A stretch of DNA of 64,000 bases from Triplophysa rosa. Its lineage: Eukaryota; Chordata; Actinopteri; Cypriniformes; Nemacheilidae. Location: the NCBI RefSeq assembly GCF_024868665.1, contig NC_079890.1:7207052-7271051 (forward strand), given 5' to 3'. Under the pieces are notes generated by a model that was given only the letters and a program-made list of their open reading frames with translations, searched no databases and was not told where the DNA came from. Each line of letters begins with the position of its first letter. Positions within the stretch are counted from its first letter, which is position 1. Shown piece by piece: positions 22,434 through 34,455 of this stretch. Position numbers and translations under genes: made by a program.

Positions 22434-22652
22434 TCTAGGATAGAGCTGTAATCGGGCCTTAAAAGTTAGGCCCGACAGTGCCCGAGCCCGACAGAATTCG
22501 GCCCGAGCCCGACAAGTACATTTTGATTGACAGCTTTTTAAAAGCCCGAACCCGTTTACAGCCCGACATTAGGCTATTCAAATGTGCGCACCCACACAGC
22601 TTTTTGTCAAGAATGAGTCATTTATACATGTTTTAACATAATTTATTAATGA

Positions 22653-22853
22653 CTAACGTAGGCTATAGGCCACTTGGATGTTGGAAGAAATAAATAAATA
22701 AGTCCTCTGTAACATCGTAACATATCCCACTGGCTCATTATTCTCATTATGCACATGGTCAAAACTTTTCCACACCTCAGACTTTGCTTTAGTTGCTGGT
22801 GCAACCAAAACGTAATCGCCAGAGGTAAGCCTCCGTTTTACCTCCTCAGCCAA
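22653..22853 (-). pseudogene. BED zinc-finger N-terminus of hAT transposase
   Basis: The 66 aa frame has KSEVWKSFDHVHNENNEPVG, the start of a BED finger (conserved Trp and aromatic Phe), but the frame is lost before the Cys/His ligands and no catalytic region follows. BED fingers bind transposon ends. The nested element at 22851 begins right at its start codon, cutting off anything upstream. Confidence 0.6.
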
Positions 22854-23870
22854 CCCGTTCTCACCCCCGACTCGTCGATATTTATGCTCGGTCAGCGCCC
22901 CACGACGTCACATTTGAACGCGCAGAGTACCCCTTTGGTGTTGTTTTTCGACGAACAGGGAACTGCGTTGCTGTTTTCTAAATGCTCCAGACCGAGATGC
23001 GTGCAATTCTTAGCATTTCAGAATTATTTATGGTTTTAATATTTTGTAGCACCTAACCCCAACTTCACCCTAAACCTAACCCTAACCACTTCTCAGCCAT
23101 ATAAAACACAACACGCGAATAAAAATACAGTCACAGGTATTTATTACACAAACTGACCAAAAGCATTACAAAATTAAACAAACAACTTGTTTCGCATACC
23201 TTTTTGCACCAAAGCCTTACAATAACATTACAATGGAGATGCCGTGCGTGTCCGTGAATACATGAACTCGGCTGAGGCTCCCATTCAAAAGATAAACCGG
23301 AACAGCTAGATGCAGTCGGTTGCGGGAGCCAATACCGTTTCACGTTCAAAGCCAACGAAATGACGCGATCGGACACGAGCCACGGGAAAGCCAATGGCAT
23401 CGAAGCTGACGTAACTTCCTCTGGCAGCAAATTTTGAACGTCGTTCTTCACTGCATTTGAGATTTACGGCGGACGGTGATCGCTTTCGCATCTGTTCCTC
23501 ATACAAATCGATCGTTTCGCGTTGGTACCCTTGGAATATCTGTATTTTTGAACGACATTGTGACTGCTTGTATTATGTGTTTCATATTACGATAAATAAA
23601 CTGTTTTAAACATTCAATAAACATTACTTGCTCAAACTGTCTGAATAGTGTCATGTAAATGCAATTATCCTGGCCATTAAACTTAAATTAAACCCCAAAA
23701 CATCATCATTGCAAATTATATCTAATATACATTTTCATAATGACGGTGAAATTAGCGTGCCCTTCACGTCAAAAAACGACGTCAAAGGAGTACCCTGCGC
23801 GTTCAAAAGTGACGCCGAAGGGCGCTGACCGAGCATAAATATGTGACGAGTCGGGAGTGAGAATGTGTTG
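22851..23870. mobile_element. Inverted-repeat element nested in the 22442 hAT
   Basis: Inverted ends of about 90 bases: CAACCCGTTCTCACCCCCGA at left, and the inverse of CAACACATTCTCACTCCCGA at right, continuing through GCTCGGTCAGCGCC and GAACGCGCAG. The target duplication is not clear. Internal minus frames (23131-23506) are not recognised. Confidence 0.7.
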
Positions 23871-24206
23871 CAACCCTAGGCATCCATTTTTGCATCTTTG
23901 TCGCGCTAATCGGAACGCATCACATGACCGCTCATTTACCGCGCAAGCCCGAGCCCGGCCCGAGCCCGAGCCCGTGTAAAATGATAGAAATTTAGCCCGA
24001 ACCCGACCGAACCCATCGGGTCACGTCGGGTCCGTCGGGTTCGGGCAAAGATCTTCAGCTCTAATCTAGGATACAAAACCATCAGGGGCTGAGCCTAAAA
24101 CATTAGGGGCTAATGTAGGGAATTTGGATTAGGTTGTAAGGGGTATTTATTTCAAGGAAAATATGCTTTGCATTAACTTTTTTATGCAATATAGTTTATT
24201 AGCAAA

Positions 24207-25156
24207 TGTAACCCGTGTAACTTTCACACTAAGGTTGTTAGTGAGTGTTGCTTTAATTTGGTATTGCCCTTTAAGAGGGCGGAGCTAGCGTGTGTATGCA
24301 GAGAGCGTATCTGAAGAAAAATGCGATGAGAGAATATGCGTAGCATGTGAGAATAGATCCAATCTAACTTGATAAAGATTTTATTTTCCTCTTATTGGAA
24401 CATTTTCTTTGGGTTTATGTTTACCGTTAAATAATCAAGCTGAGACATTTAGGTGATATACCATTGAGAGAGTTGCTGAAGTTGAAGATATATTCCTCAT
24501 TTCTTTGTATTCCCAAGACTTTCTGATTGGTTTTTATTTTGACCTATTTGTTGGAGGACCAAAATTGGGACCTGAGTTCTCTGAGTGGGTTCCTCAGCAG
24601 TGGGTTCGTTCGAGTGGATGTTTTCCAAACTGGGTTCACCTCTTCATCATCTCATCGGTTATCTGCTCCTCATTCTTCAGTTTTGTTCTTCATCTTCGAT
24701 TAACTAAATGCCATTCCTAAGGGAGCGGTAGGACTGATATATTTTCACACATATATTTTCAGAACTCTGAACATTCCCCAAGTTTGGACTTGTTTCATTT
24801 CTACATGTACTGAATGTGTTATACATTCCAAGTGTAATCAGTGTTGGAATTTTTTTTGGACTAATGTACACTGTATTGTTAATTACATTGTTATTTTTTT
24901 TCCTGAAGTGCCGGGAAAAGGGAGAAATTTGCCTCACAATACAATGTCATGGTTAGTGTAACTTTTCTGCGTGTGGTGTTACCTTATTTTATCATTATTA
25001 TTCCTCATATTCCTGATATTTAAAATCGTTCATCTAACCATTGGGTGGGTAGCATACAGTGGAAAAAAAACCCAGGCTCCTTTGAGGAACTTAGACAATT
25101 CTTGATTTAGAGTTTGATCGTACAGCCCTGATGTTTATCATAAAGCTGGGGTTACA
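24207..25156 (+). repeat. 5' LTR of the gypsy element (950 bp)
   Basis: Perfect 8-base inverted ends TGTAACCC/GGGTTACA. Its final 84 bases (25073-25156) match 28873-28956 with a few substitutions, and 24637-24654 matches 28855-28872. Confidence 0.9.
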
Positions 25157-25310
25157 CCATAAAAGTGGCGAGCCAGCCAGGAGCTGTTTGGGTTAATCAT
25201 TATCTGTATTGATAACTACTCTAGTGAACGTTTTTCTTGAATCAGGTTTCCTTTATTGTTCTGACAGTGAGATACAATTGTCTAACATTTATTGTTGCCC
25301 AAGACTAAAT

Positions 25311-26891
25311 ATGGATCTTTGTAACCGGTTCGATGTTCGTGGGCAAAACAGTCTGTATGTTACAGGGGTAGAAAAAACTTGTAGCACTGAGGATATCACA
25401 GGATTTTTCAAAGTGCATGGGGACATTGCAAAAGTATCTGAGAGTTCAATTCTGAAAATCAAACCTGATAGTATAGAAGACGTGCCAAGTCCAAACGATC
25501 CTGATGTGACATGGCATGTGAGAACAGTTCATAAGGTATGCCAAGAGGGATTAGGCAGGGAACTGGCACTAAGATATTTAGATGAACTGAACGCTATCCC
25601 GGAAGGTGGCAGAGCAGTATTCCTACTTGCTCTGCAGGAAGAGCTTCAGCGTGTCCAACTTGATTCAAGTGACTTCCAAGCTGCTAAGGCAGGTCCACAT
25701 ACTACTGTCCACAGTCCTACCTCAAGTCCTGAACTCAACCCCACTGAGTCGATTCAAACTACTGTTCAAAATGTTTTTCCCTTATCTGCACCACCGAGCC
25801 CTGTGCACATTGACGGAAGCATGCTTAATCCCCCTCAGATTCAAAAGGTTGTTGTGGAACATGTCATCCGAAGTGAGTCTGCTCATTCACCTGTGAGGCA
25901 GAGCCGGATCCGCACATTCTCGGGCAGGGTCCCCAAGCCAAATGGGGAGGTTGATTATGAGACTTGGCGTACTCAAGTTGATCTCCTTCTTTCTGACCCT
26001 TCCTCATCAGATTCTCAGAAAGTGAGGGTAATCTTGGAGAGTCTGCTTAGCCCAGCAGCCGACATTGTCAAGCCCTTGGGTGTTAATTCTTCACCTAGTT
26101 CTTACCTTAACCAAATTTAATCCGCCTTTGGTGTAGTAGAAGATGGAGAAGAGCTCTTTGCAACCTTCCTTAACTTAAATCAAAATTCTGGAGAAAAACC
26201 ATCCGCATACCTGCATAGACTACGCACTCTTCTTACCCGAGCAATTTCTAGAGGGGGAGCAAGTGCCACCGATTCCCGTAAACATTTGCTTCGCCAGTTT
26301 TGTAGAGGGTGCTGGGACCAGACCCTGATAATAGGACTTCAGTTGGAACATCTTAAAGACAATCCACCACCGTTCTCTTAACTTCTGCTCTCTGTTAGAA
26401 CAGAGGAAGACAAAAGAGCAGCAAAATTAGACCGAATGAAAAAACACCTTGGTAGCGCAAAAGCAGCTGCACATGCTCACTCCGTGTATGGCATTCCTGT
26501 CACTGTAGAGCCCCAGTCTGAGCCCACAAAGAAATGCCAACAGGATGAAACTCAGAGACTTAAAGGAGAGATAGCCGCACTGAAAAAACAAGTTGCGTAT
26601 CTGTCAAATAAAGGTGAAATAAGGGAGTGTGCAGTCAAGAGTGTGAAAAACTCCAAAGAGGATGCAGCTACCAGTGACTGTCTTGTGGCTAGCCCCAATG
26701 TGATATCTGACTCTACAGCCCTGCCAAGACCCTGGTTTTGCTTTAAATGCGGAGAGGATGGACACATTGCGAGCCGCTGCAGTAAGGAACCCAACCCTGA
26801 GCTTGTTCGCAAAAAGAATTCCCAGTTAAGAGAAAGACGAGAGAAGTACAGGAAATTGCAAGAAACATCTCAGTTTTCTTTAAACCTGTAA
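25311..26891 (+). pseudogene. Gypsy gag with PNMA-like N-terminus and CCHC knuckle; two stops
   Basis: One reading frame runs from ATG 25311 to the stop at 26889, broken by in-frame TAA at 26118 and 26379. Upstream in-frame Met 25209 is possible, but 25311 has better context (A at -3, G at +4). The N-terminus (VRGQNSLYVTGVEKTCS...) resembles the RRM-like head of PNMA/ZCCHC12-type proteins, which derive from gypsy gag. The middle (YETWRTQVDLLL, then GEKPSAYLHRLRTLL) fits the capsid. The C-terminus has CFKCGEDGHIASRC, a CX2CX4HX4C zinc knuckle (about 26740-26781). Gag forms the particle and binds RNA. The two nonsense codons inactivate it. Confidence 0.85.
26879..26885 (+). promoter_or_regulatory. 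-1 programmed ribosomal frameshift heptamer TTTAAAC
   Basis: T TTA AAC lies in exact X XXY YYZ phase with gag (Ser-Leu-Asn codons) one codon before the gag stop. The pol frame is the -1 frame and is open across the site. Just downstream CAGCT (26892-26896) can pair with AGCTG (26917-26921), and CCAG/CTGG can form a small hairpin, as expected of a stimulatory structure. Confidence 0.8.
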
Positions 26892-28283
26892 CAGCTCTTG
26901 CTGCGGGACAACCAGTAGCTGCTGGCCTTCATATTCGTCCCACAATGATGGTCCAGGATGCTGCCAATTATGCTATGGAAAACCAAGGAGATAATGGGTT
27001 TAAAGATGAGTTCTTGCCACAAGGTCTTATTGGTCAACGTTGCATTGCTTCCGTCTCTATTGAAGGCATTGGGTGTGAGTCTCTTTTAGACACAGGGTCT
27101 CAAGTCACCACTGTATCAGAGACATTTTACTTGACCCATTTTCCTTCCCTTCCGATTCAACCAATTCATGCTTTGTTTGAGGTTGAAGGTGCTGGTGGGC
27201 AGCATGTTCCATACCTTGGGTACATCCAAGTTGTTCTAACTTTTCCTTGCACTGTCATAGGTGCTGAGGTGGAATTTTCTTCTCTTGTCCTTGTTGTTCC
27301 AGACTGTCACTTTAACAGTCGAGTCCCCCTACTCATTGGAACAAATGTTCTTGACTGCCTGTATCAGCAGGGTGTAGAAAAATGGGGGGCCAAGTTCTTC
27401 AAAGATCCCAGTGCCAGCAGTGACTGTGCTTTTCTTTTCCGGCATGTCGCTCTTAATTTTGAGAGTGTTAAGCAACCGATAAAAGTCAGAGCACTGGGGA
27501 GAGGCCACATTACTATCACTGCCAAACAGAAGATTTGTGTCCCTGGTCAAGTGAGGATAAAGACAAGCATTTCAAGGGGTTCATTTGTCTTGGAGCAATC
27601 TGAGTCTTTTCCCTTGCCGGGTGGGCTACTTCTTGAAAGTGCTGTGGTGAATGTTCCATACCGGGCTTGTTCCAAGATTCCTGTCATTCTAAAGAACATG
27701 ACTAACCATGATATTACTCTCTATCCCAAGTGTGTGACTGCAGCGATAGCAGCTGCCCATGTTCTTCCTTTGACCCCTGAAGTACTATTTTGTTCTAATC
27801 AGGTGCCCTATGGGAAGCTGCTGTTCAATCTTGAGGATTCGCTGATTCCTGAAGAATGGAAGAAGCGTATCTCAGACAAACTGAATTCCTTACCAGAAGT
27901 TTTTGTTGCTGATGAGTTGTCATATGGTCATACTACTGCAGTGAAGCACCATATCAGACTGCAAGACGAGACACCTTTTAAAGAACGGCCAAGACCCATA
28001 CACCCAAGTGATAGAGAAGCTTTAAGGCAACACCTCAGGGAGTTTCTAGATGCTAAGATCATCAGAGAATCCGAAAGCCCATTTGCCTCACCAATTGTGC
28101 TGGTCCGCAAGAAAAATGGACAGATAAGGCTTTGCGTCGATTACCGGAAGCTTAACATGTGTACAGTGAAAGATGCTTATGCCCTTCCCAATATAGAGGA
28201 GACTTTCTCAGCACTAAATGGGGCTAAATGGTTTTCTGTCATGGACCTTAAGTCTGGATACTACCAAGTTGAAGTTTAATCTT
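26886..28283 (+). pseudogene. Gypsy pol: protease and N-terminal reverse transcriptase, truncated
   Basis: Entered by -1 shift at 26879; the first internal Met is at 26945. Domains in order: retropepsin with LLDTGSQVTT (about 27085) and the second flap-side motif LLIGTNVL (about 27330); a linker with a KHHIRLQDETPFKERPRP region; RT with SPFASPIVLVRKKNGQIRLC, VDYRKLN and VMDLKSGYYQV, i.e. up to the motif A Asp. The frame stops at 28279 where L2 sequence begins, so the catalytic DD, RNase H and integrase are missing. The protease half looks intact and has no stop. Confidence 0.9.
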
Positions 28284-28857
28284 CACACTCTGTCAGTTTA
28301 AATCTAGACTAAAGACGCATCTTTTTAATCTTGCATACACTACTCTTCCATAATATAAATCTTCTGAGGGTTTAGGCTGCATTAGTTAGATCAACCGGAA
28401 CCAAAAACACAACTGATGTACTTGTTGCATCAAAGAGTACAGAACAGTACTCTACTCTCAGCCAGTCTTGTCTCATTGTTCCAAGGTTACCACAGCGAGC
28501 AGGATGCAGTTCATGGCCTGACCTGATGGTAGAGCGGAGAATGGGAAGTGGGGACCTGACAAGAGCTGAGATGATAGAGCTGGATAAAGAAGGACGCGGT
28601 CTCTTGACATGTCTTCACCACAAAATTTCAAATGCTATTAGATTATTAATGATAATCTTAAACTATAATTTATTTTATTAGTAAGTTTATTTATTTTATT
28701 TAGCCTTGTTGTGCAAGCTCTCTGGAGCTTGTGCAGAGGCAGCAGCTTTTGCCAGAGGGGAACTGGAATCCCCTGGTTAGGCCTGGGTTCTCCTGAGGTT
28801 TTTTTTCTCGATTAGAGTTTTGGGTTCCTCGCCACCGTTTGCATACTGTTTTTGCAC
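28284..28857 (+). mobile_element. L2 3'-region fragment patched into the gypsy element
   Basis: Matches, inverted, the L2 at 3176-5433 from CACACTCTGTCAG (its 4197 side) to GTTTTTGCAC (its 3629 side). It lacks both the L2 coding region and the L2 tail, so it did not arrive by ordinary LINE insertion. The right junction shares CAC with the LTR. Confidence 0.9.
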
Positions 28858-28956
28858 CTCTTCATCATCTCACAGGCTCCTTTGAGGAATTTAGACAATT
28901 CTTGATTTAGAGTTTGATCGTACAGCCCTGATGTTTATCATAAAGCCGGGGTTACA
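28855..28956 (+). repeat. Remnant of the gypsy 3' LTR with internal deletion
   Basis: 28855-28872 equals LTR 24637-24654, then jumps to LTR 25073-25156. The two pieces are joined at TCA/CAG, deleting 418 bases of LTR between them. Ends GGGTTACA and is followed by CAAA. Confidence 0.88.
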
Positions 28957-28960
28957 CAAA

Positions 28961-30405
28961 CACAAAATAATCACATGAATTTAAATGTATTCTTTTCAAG
29001 GAAAATATGCTTTGCATGAACACATTTATGCAATATATTATCAAACAGAAAATAATCATAATGTAACTTTATACATCTGACCCATTGTTATCTATGTCTA
29101 GCTACTTATGTCTACTGTACTTCATTCTCTTGTGGACTTTTCAAAGTTCTTAATGATTATTTTATCCATGTATTTTTCCTGTTCATTTTTTGATGGTGGG
29201 ATCATCAGACAGTATCTTCGAGACTTGACTTGAGCAAAAAAAAAGCATATGGTAATATTTGTAATGCGTTTGTGAGCTGGGCGATAATAATGCATGTAAT
29301 TAACAGTCAGTCCCTTTAGGATTTAATTCAAGGATTGTTCCTTGTTTGTAAATTGTGTAAATATTTGTAATGTTTTTTTACAACTTTAATTACTTAAATA
29401 CTAAAAGTATTTATATGAATAGAAATACTTAATAACTATAATTGATAATGCTTAACCTAATATAAATAAAAAATGAAAGGTTTTGAAGTAATTTTTTAAG
29501 TAAACACAAACAGCCAGTGGCCTAATAACTGCTGGTGTGACTGAGCTGCTGGCACTTTAAGACTTGTGGTAAAGCGCGGATCCAGTGATACACGTCCCAA
29601 AAAGTTTCTCCCAAAACCTGTTTGTTTACTTCATACCTGATTGTGTTTAAAAAACTCTACGGTCATTTTGACATAATTATATATGTATTTTACCATTTAA
29701 GCAATAAGCCTGAAAGACAAGATTCACGCACTGACGGAAAGCATTTGCTCAAGGATTATGTTTTTTACAAGGAACACAAAACAGTATTGCTCCACTACGC
29801 TGTCATATAGTAGGATATTGCTTCGCCTGGTCCTTGGTGCTTATGTGAGGCAGCAGCCAGGTAAGAAAGGTTCACACAGACCACTCACTGACCTCACATG
29901 AGCGACAGGCAACATCTGTGCATTATCCTCGTAAAAATAATGCATCACAAATTGATAAAATTCATGTTTGCTATCTTTGCATTGATTTTGATCAAGTTTA
30001 TGCCGCAGTAGCAGAATGGCGAAAAACTGTGCGGGCTTGTTGTGATAATCCGGATTTTTATATCATGAGTTATAGCTGTACATTTTCGTCTGCGTGTACT
30101 CGCACACTAAAGTTATTTCTTCGTCTTCTGCCAAAATGAAAGAAGATTAGTTTGTTTCTTGGCACACGCCATTGCCATTCTGTATTCTTCTCTGCCCTAA
30201 CACTGTTAAATTTTATTTTGTCGAGCAGCTCAACTGCATGGTGATGTTTTAAGGATAGGTTGAAATCAGTCACGTGGTGTGAGTATGTCAGACTCTGCAA
30301 GTGTGGGAGGCTGTGTAGACAGCGTCAGCAGCGGATTTTAAATGTCCAGTTACTGAATTCCTATTATTATAAGAGCTAGGGTATTATTCAATATTACTCA
30401 TTACT
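28961..30405. other. No gene recognised; repeat of left-flank sequence at 28998-29045
   Basis: TTTTCAAGGAAAATATGCTT and the following TTTATGCAATATA repeat the gypsy left flank (24149-24195), so the target already held two copies or the flank was duplicated. The open frames at 29622-29810 and 29918-30139 resemble nothing known. Confidence 0.45.
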
Positions 30406-32330
30406 CAGTGTTAATTTGGTTAACGAAAATAATGACGAAAAATATTCATCAATGACTATTTTCCCAGGACGAAGATGAAACGATGACGAGACGAAAAGTA
30501 AGGCCATTAAACGACAACTAAGATTATATCAGCACACAATACTGACAAAAAATGTAGTTAAAAAATAAAAACTTCCCCCAAAAACTCTTTTGTCTTTGTC
30601 AAAAAAATAGAAGATAAATATTACAGATTTTTGTGTGAGCCTCTGCTGTACGAGCGTTCATGTTTGCGGTCGCCAGATGACAGGAGTTCAGATCCCCCAA
30701 ACAGGGATGAAAGGTTAAAAAAGTATACGTTTTCTGCGAGTGGGTGACTTATTTTTTTGCAATCTGGCAACCATACGCCAATGCTCTCACTGTGGAAGCG
30801 CCATTGCGGATCTCAAGTCAATAAACAAGAGTTTAGTCATCTCCAGCCGGTCTGGGTTCTCTCATGGCTGCTCGAGCCGTGTTGATCTCCACTACATAGT
30901 TTGTTTGCGATTGTGGTAGCTGAATAAAGAAATCCCACCTCGCAAAAAAACGTGAGTCCGTTCGCGACTACGTTCCCAGGGTTCTCCTTCATGGTCAGTT
31001 GCGTTGTTTCCGGGGAATTGTCAATATCTTGCAGGCATCAGGAAGTAATTTGCAGGAGAACTTAAGGGAGAGGTTGGAGGCCTATGCAATTATCTAACCT
31101 CTGTGGAAATACTTCTTCGATGAAGCTAGGCTGGGCGGTATGATGGAATATTCCGTTACTGCAGAATAAAATTTCAACCGTAAGAGATTTTTCTATTCCA
31201 TGTATTTTGCAGAATGTAAATAAGCAGGCATGTTTAACTCGGCGCTCTGCAAGGTATTCTGAAAAAAACATGTGAATTAATCCACCCATAACAAATTAAC
31301 GTATCAAATATTCTTGTGATCTTCTTTCAGTCTGTAGTTTTGTGATCTGCTCCAATCCGGCGCTTTCTCTCTCACCCGCAGTGCTCGTGCAGGGATCTGC
31401 GCGTGCATATAAAAAAAGCTCATTCTCACCACGTATTTCAGAAGTCAGATTGCTTTGTAAAGCTGTTAATAGTTTTAATAAAGTTTAACTTTAGGCGAGT
31501 CAAGGTTAAACTTGCGTTGAAACGCGAGATGATGTTCGATGTGTGAGCGCCGCTTGCCCCCATTTTGGGAGACGCGCGTGGAGTCACCAGAGACTCGCAG
31601 TGCAAAGACAAGGGCAAGAATAAACAATCCTAAAACTAAACACACTAAAAATGTGCATCTAATAGAGAGTAAAGAGCGATGAAGACCTACAGTACAGACC
31701 CCATGAACACCAGTTCATATTACCTGTCATATACTGTACTCTCATTGTTTGTGCATATATTAATACTTCATTGTTATACATGTTGTCTATCTTCCTACTG
31801 TATACATATGATATAGCCAGGAGATGAATATGAATAAATAATCAATCTGATTATCAGAACTTAATCTGATATCTTTAGTACATTTTCATAACTTGCCTAC
31901 ATTTTAACTATGGTGAGCATTTAAATGAACTGTAATAAATAAATAAAGTAAATCTATCTAAGAAAAAGAATATAGAAATATAACAAGAAATTGTTACTGT
32001 AAAATATATTGTTATCTTGAAATAAAATTACTCATTCCGTGAGATGACGTTGAATAATATGCACATGATTTGACATTCTATTGATTTGTGCTTATTGGTA
32101 AAAATGATATTTATAATGAAATATAAAAACAAATTTCTCAAACAACAGCAATCACTGTGAATATAATTTTTAGCTAAATAACATTTGTTTTATCATTTTA
32201 ACCATTATACAGCATGACGAAAGTTTGACGAGTTTGTATTGACTAAAATGAGATGAAAATGCATAGACATTTAGTCAACTAAACTTGACTAAACAAAAAT
32301 AGGACAAGAATGACTAAATTAGATAAAAAC
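30406..32330. mobile_element. hAT element with GACGAAAA subterminal repeats (right end unclear)
   Basis: Left end CAGTGTTAATTTGGTTAACG followed by ACGAAAATAATGACG-type words. The right side at 32215-32335 has complementary GACTAAA words but no clean terminus. A possible second hAT end (TAGGCTGGGCGGTATGATGG) lies at 31126. Other internal sequence (30630-31560) holds GC-richer blocks without recognised coding. Confidence 0.5.
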
Positions 32331-32785
32331 AAAAAAGGATATATTTGTCCCTATATAACCCGTTAAAACCCACCTCAGACATAGATGTAGAACAAAACAA
32401 TTGGATGGTAAATATATAGATTTGTTCTAGTAGCTAAACAGCAAGTAAAAAATGCTAAGTTGAAGAAACTGTGAAGGAAACACCAAAATAACAGACACAT
32501 TTAAACCTAGCCAAGGGGCTAGCCCGAATGCTAACTACGAGAGACTCAGCGAACTCCGAAATACTAAACGAAATGCGAGGCATGAGGAAAGATTTAGACT
32601 TGGGGTAATGTGCGCACAGATCATTGGCAGCAAGACCCGCAAATCCAAATGCGGTCCCGTGATCGATTGTGGTGAAGTTTCTGCACTTCCAGAAGAAACA
32701 GCGGATTTTACAGAAAGCCTGGGCTACAAAGGACTTGCAGTTTAACGGAAGTCGCGTCACACTGGATCATGACTACTCTAATACA

Positions 32786-34455
32786 CAGAGGTGGACAGTA
32801 ACGAAGTAAATTTACCTGAGTACTGTACTTAAGTACACTTTTTGAGTATCTGTACTTTACTTGAGTATTATTTTTTCTGAGTACTTGTACTTTAACTTCA
32901 CTACATTTGAAAGACAAATATCATACTTTTTACTCCACTACATTTATAAAAAGGTCCAAAAGTAGAAAATGGTTTCTATGCAGCGGGGTTTCCTGTGTGC
33001 ACAATTTATCTGGCTTGCGATCTGCCAGGACCTTTTACTGTTGCCAAGTATTTCAGTTTTTCTAAGCTCGCGGTTTTCCGGCAAGCTTTGAATGGCCATT
33101 TGGCAGATTTTTTTAACGCAAATCTGGCAACTCTGGGATCTTCCCCGCTAAACTAATGTAAACGTAGGCGCTGCTACATCGTTGATAGCGCTCTAAAAAG
33201 GCAAATAGAACAATAAAAGAGGAAAAAGGCACATGTTAAAGTGTGGTGTAATCATCTGTGGGTTACGATCAGTCAAAGATCGTAGAAACATTGTCATGAA
33301 AATGATCGGCATAACGGCTAAACGGTAAATAAGCATCACATACACCTTGAGCTACGCGTGCGTGTTAACTTCTGATCTGCTGCTATATCATTTAAAGCGA
33401 TTTGGAAAATGAATGATGTTTTTACTGAAGTAACTATAGTTGAAGTATTCCTGTTGAAATAAAAACAATAGAACCCTGCCCAAAATACAACATAAAATGT
33501 AATGGATTTAATGGTTATAATGGGAATTGTACTATGGATACTTGTTGTCTACTTGTATGTGATGGATTCTATTGGTGGGATGGTAAATCCTATTGGAATA
33601 AAACCCAAAACACACTACAAAGAGGAATTTAATTTAAAAATCTCATTCTAATTAAAAAATTCATTGTTTTTTTTCAGCAGGGATGGTATTTGCATTAAAA
33701 CCACAGTATCCACAAATTTACCATTTTCTAAATATAGGAACCATACTCCAATTAATAATCTTTAGTAAAACCACAGCAACTAAACATACCATAGTTTCAT
33801 TATATTCATTATTATACTAGCTATAGTTTATGTTTGTAGTTAAATTATGGTAATACAAATGGTAATAAATCCAACAAACACATGGCTTCTACACTTTACT
33901 ATTTACAAGAACCTTACTACTTACTGGTAAATTGCTGCTAAAACTGGTAAAGGGAATATACAAAATAAAAGAACACTGCTCATAAATACATATAGGCCTA
34001 GGGGGCTAATGAGGATAATTAGGCTAAATGATCATACAGGATTATATCTAAACTAAACATATGTGTGCTAAACATATAAAGCTCTTAAAGGAGTTGCTCA
34101 CTGCAAAATTTGCCCCCATTGACTTTCCATAGTAGGAATAAAAACTACTATGGAAAGTCAATGGGGGCAAATTTTGAAGTGAACTACTCCTTTAATACAA
34201 CTGATACTGTGAGCTACTCGGTGTATTCAGTAGGTTGCTTCAGAGGCACAAGGTATACGACAATAAAACAATGCACAACTGACATAAAGGAAATTTACTT
34301 TTAATACTTGAGTACTTTTAAAAGCACGTACTTCTGTACTTTTACTCAAGTAAGAATCTGTCTTTACAACTTTTACTTGTAGTGGAGTAATATTTGACCA
34401 GTAGTATCTGTACTTTCACTCAAGTAAGGAAGTTGTGTACTTCGTCCACCTCTGC
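32786..34455. mobile_element. Non-autonomous hAT inside L1 ORF1
   Basis: Exact 8-base duplication CTAATACA (32778-32785 and 34456-34463); ends CAGAGGTGGACAGTAACGAA and ACTTCGTCCACCTCTG. Both subterminal regions are dense in TACTTAAGTA, GAGTACTT and ACTCAAGTA words, a probable transposase-binding array. No transposase. Confidence 0.93.
34089..34191. mobile_element. 103-bp hairpin MITE with TTAA flanks
   Basis: TTAA at 34085-34088 and 34192-34195. The arms AGGAGTTGCTCACTGC and CAAAATTTGCCCCCATTGAC pair with the other half nearly completely, leaving a short AATAAAA loop. Lies within the hAT at 32786-34455. Confidence 0.88.

Larger units (their letters stand above)
22442..24064. mobile_element. 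hAT element with BED-finger remnant
   Basis: Exact 8-base duplication TCTAGGAT (22434-22441 and 24065-24072). Ends AGAGCTGTAATCGGGCC and AAGATCTTCAGCTCTAA; subterminal regions are tandem CCCGAGCCCGA words on both sides, likely transposase-binding repeats. Minus-strand coding remnant at 22653-22853. A second inverted-repeat element sits inside (22851-23870). Confidence 0.9.
24207..28956 (+). mobile_element. Ty3/gypsy LTR retrotransposon, PNMA-like gag, 3' half replaced
   Basis: The 5' LTR 24207-25156 begins TGTAACCC and ends GGGTTACA. A shortened 3' LTR (28855-28956) ends with the same GGGTTACA. The 4-base duplication CAAA flanks the whole (24203-24206 and 28957-28960). Inside are gag (25311-26891), a -1 frameshift site and pol (protease, start of RT). 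At 28284 the RT is cut and replaced by an L2 fragment that abuts the 3' LTR remnant. RNase H, integrase and about 85 percent of the 3' LTR are missing. The primer-binding site just after 25156 could not be assigned to a tRNA. Confidence 0.9.

Noticed and set aside
23051..23095. CCCTAA-like words resembling telomere repeat
   Set aside because: Only a few imperfect units inside a DNA transposon; not an interstitial telomere.
32455..32760. 101 aa minus-strand frame
   Set aside because: Antisense of L1 ORF1.
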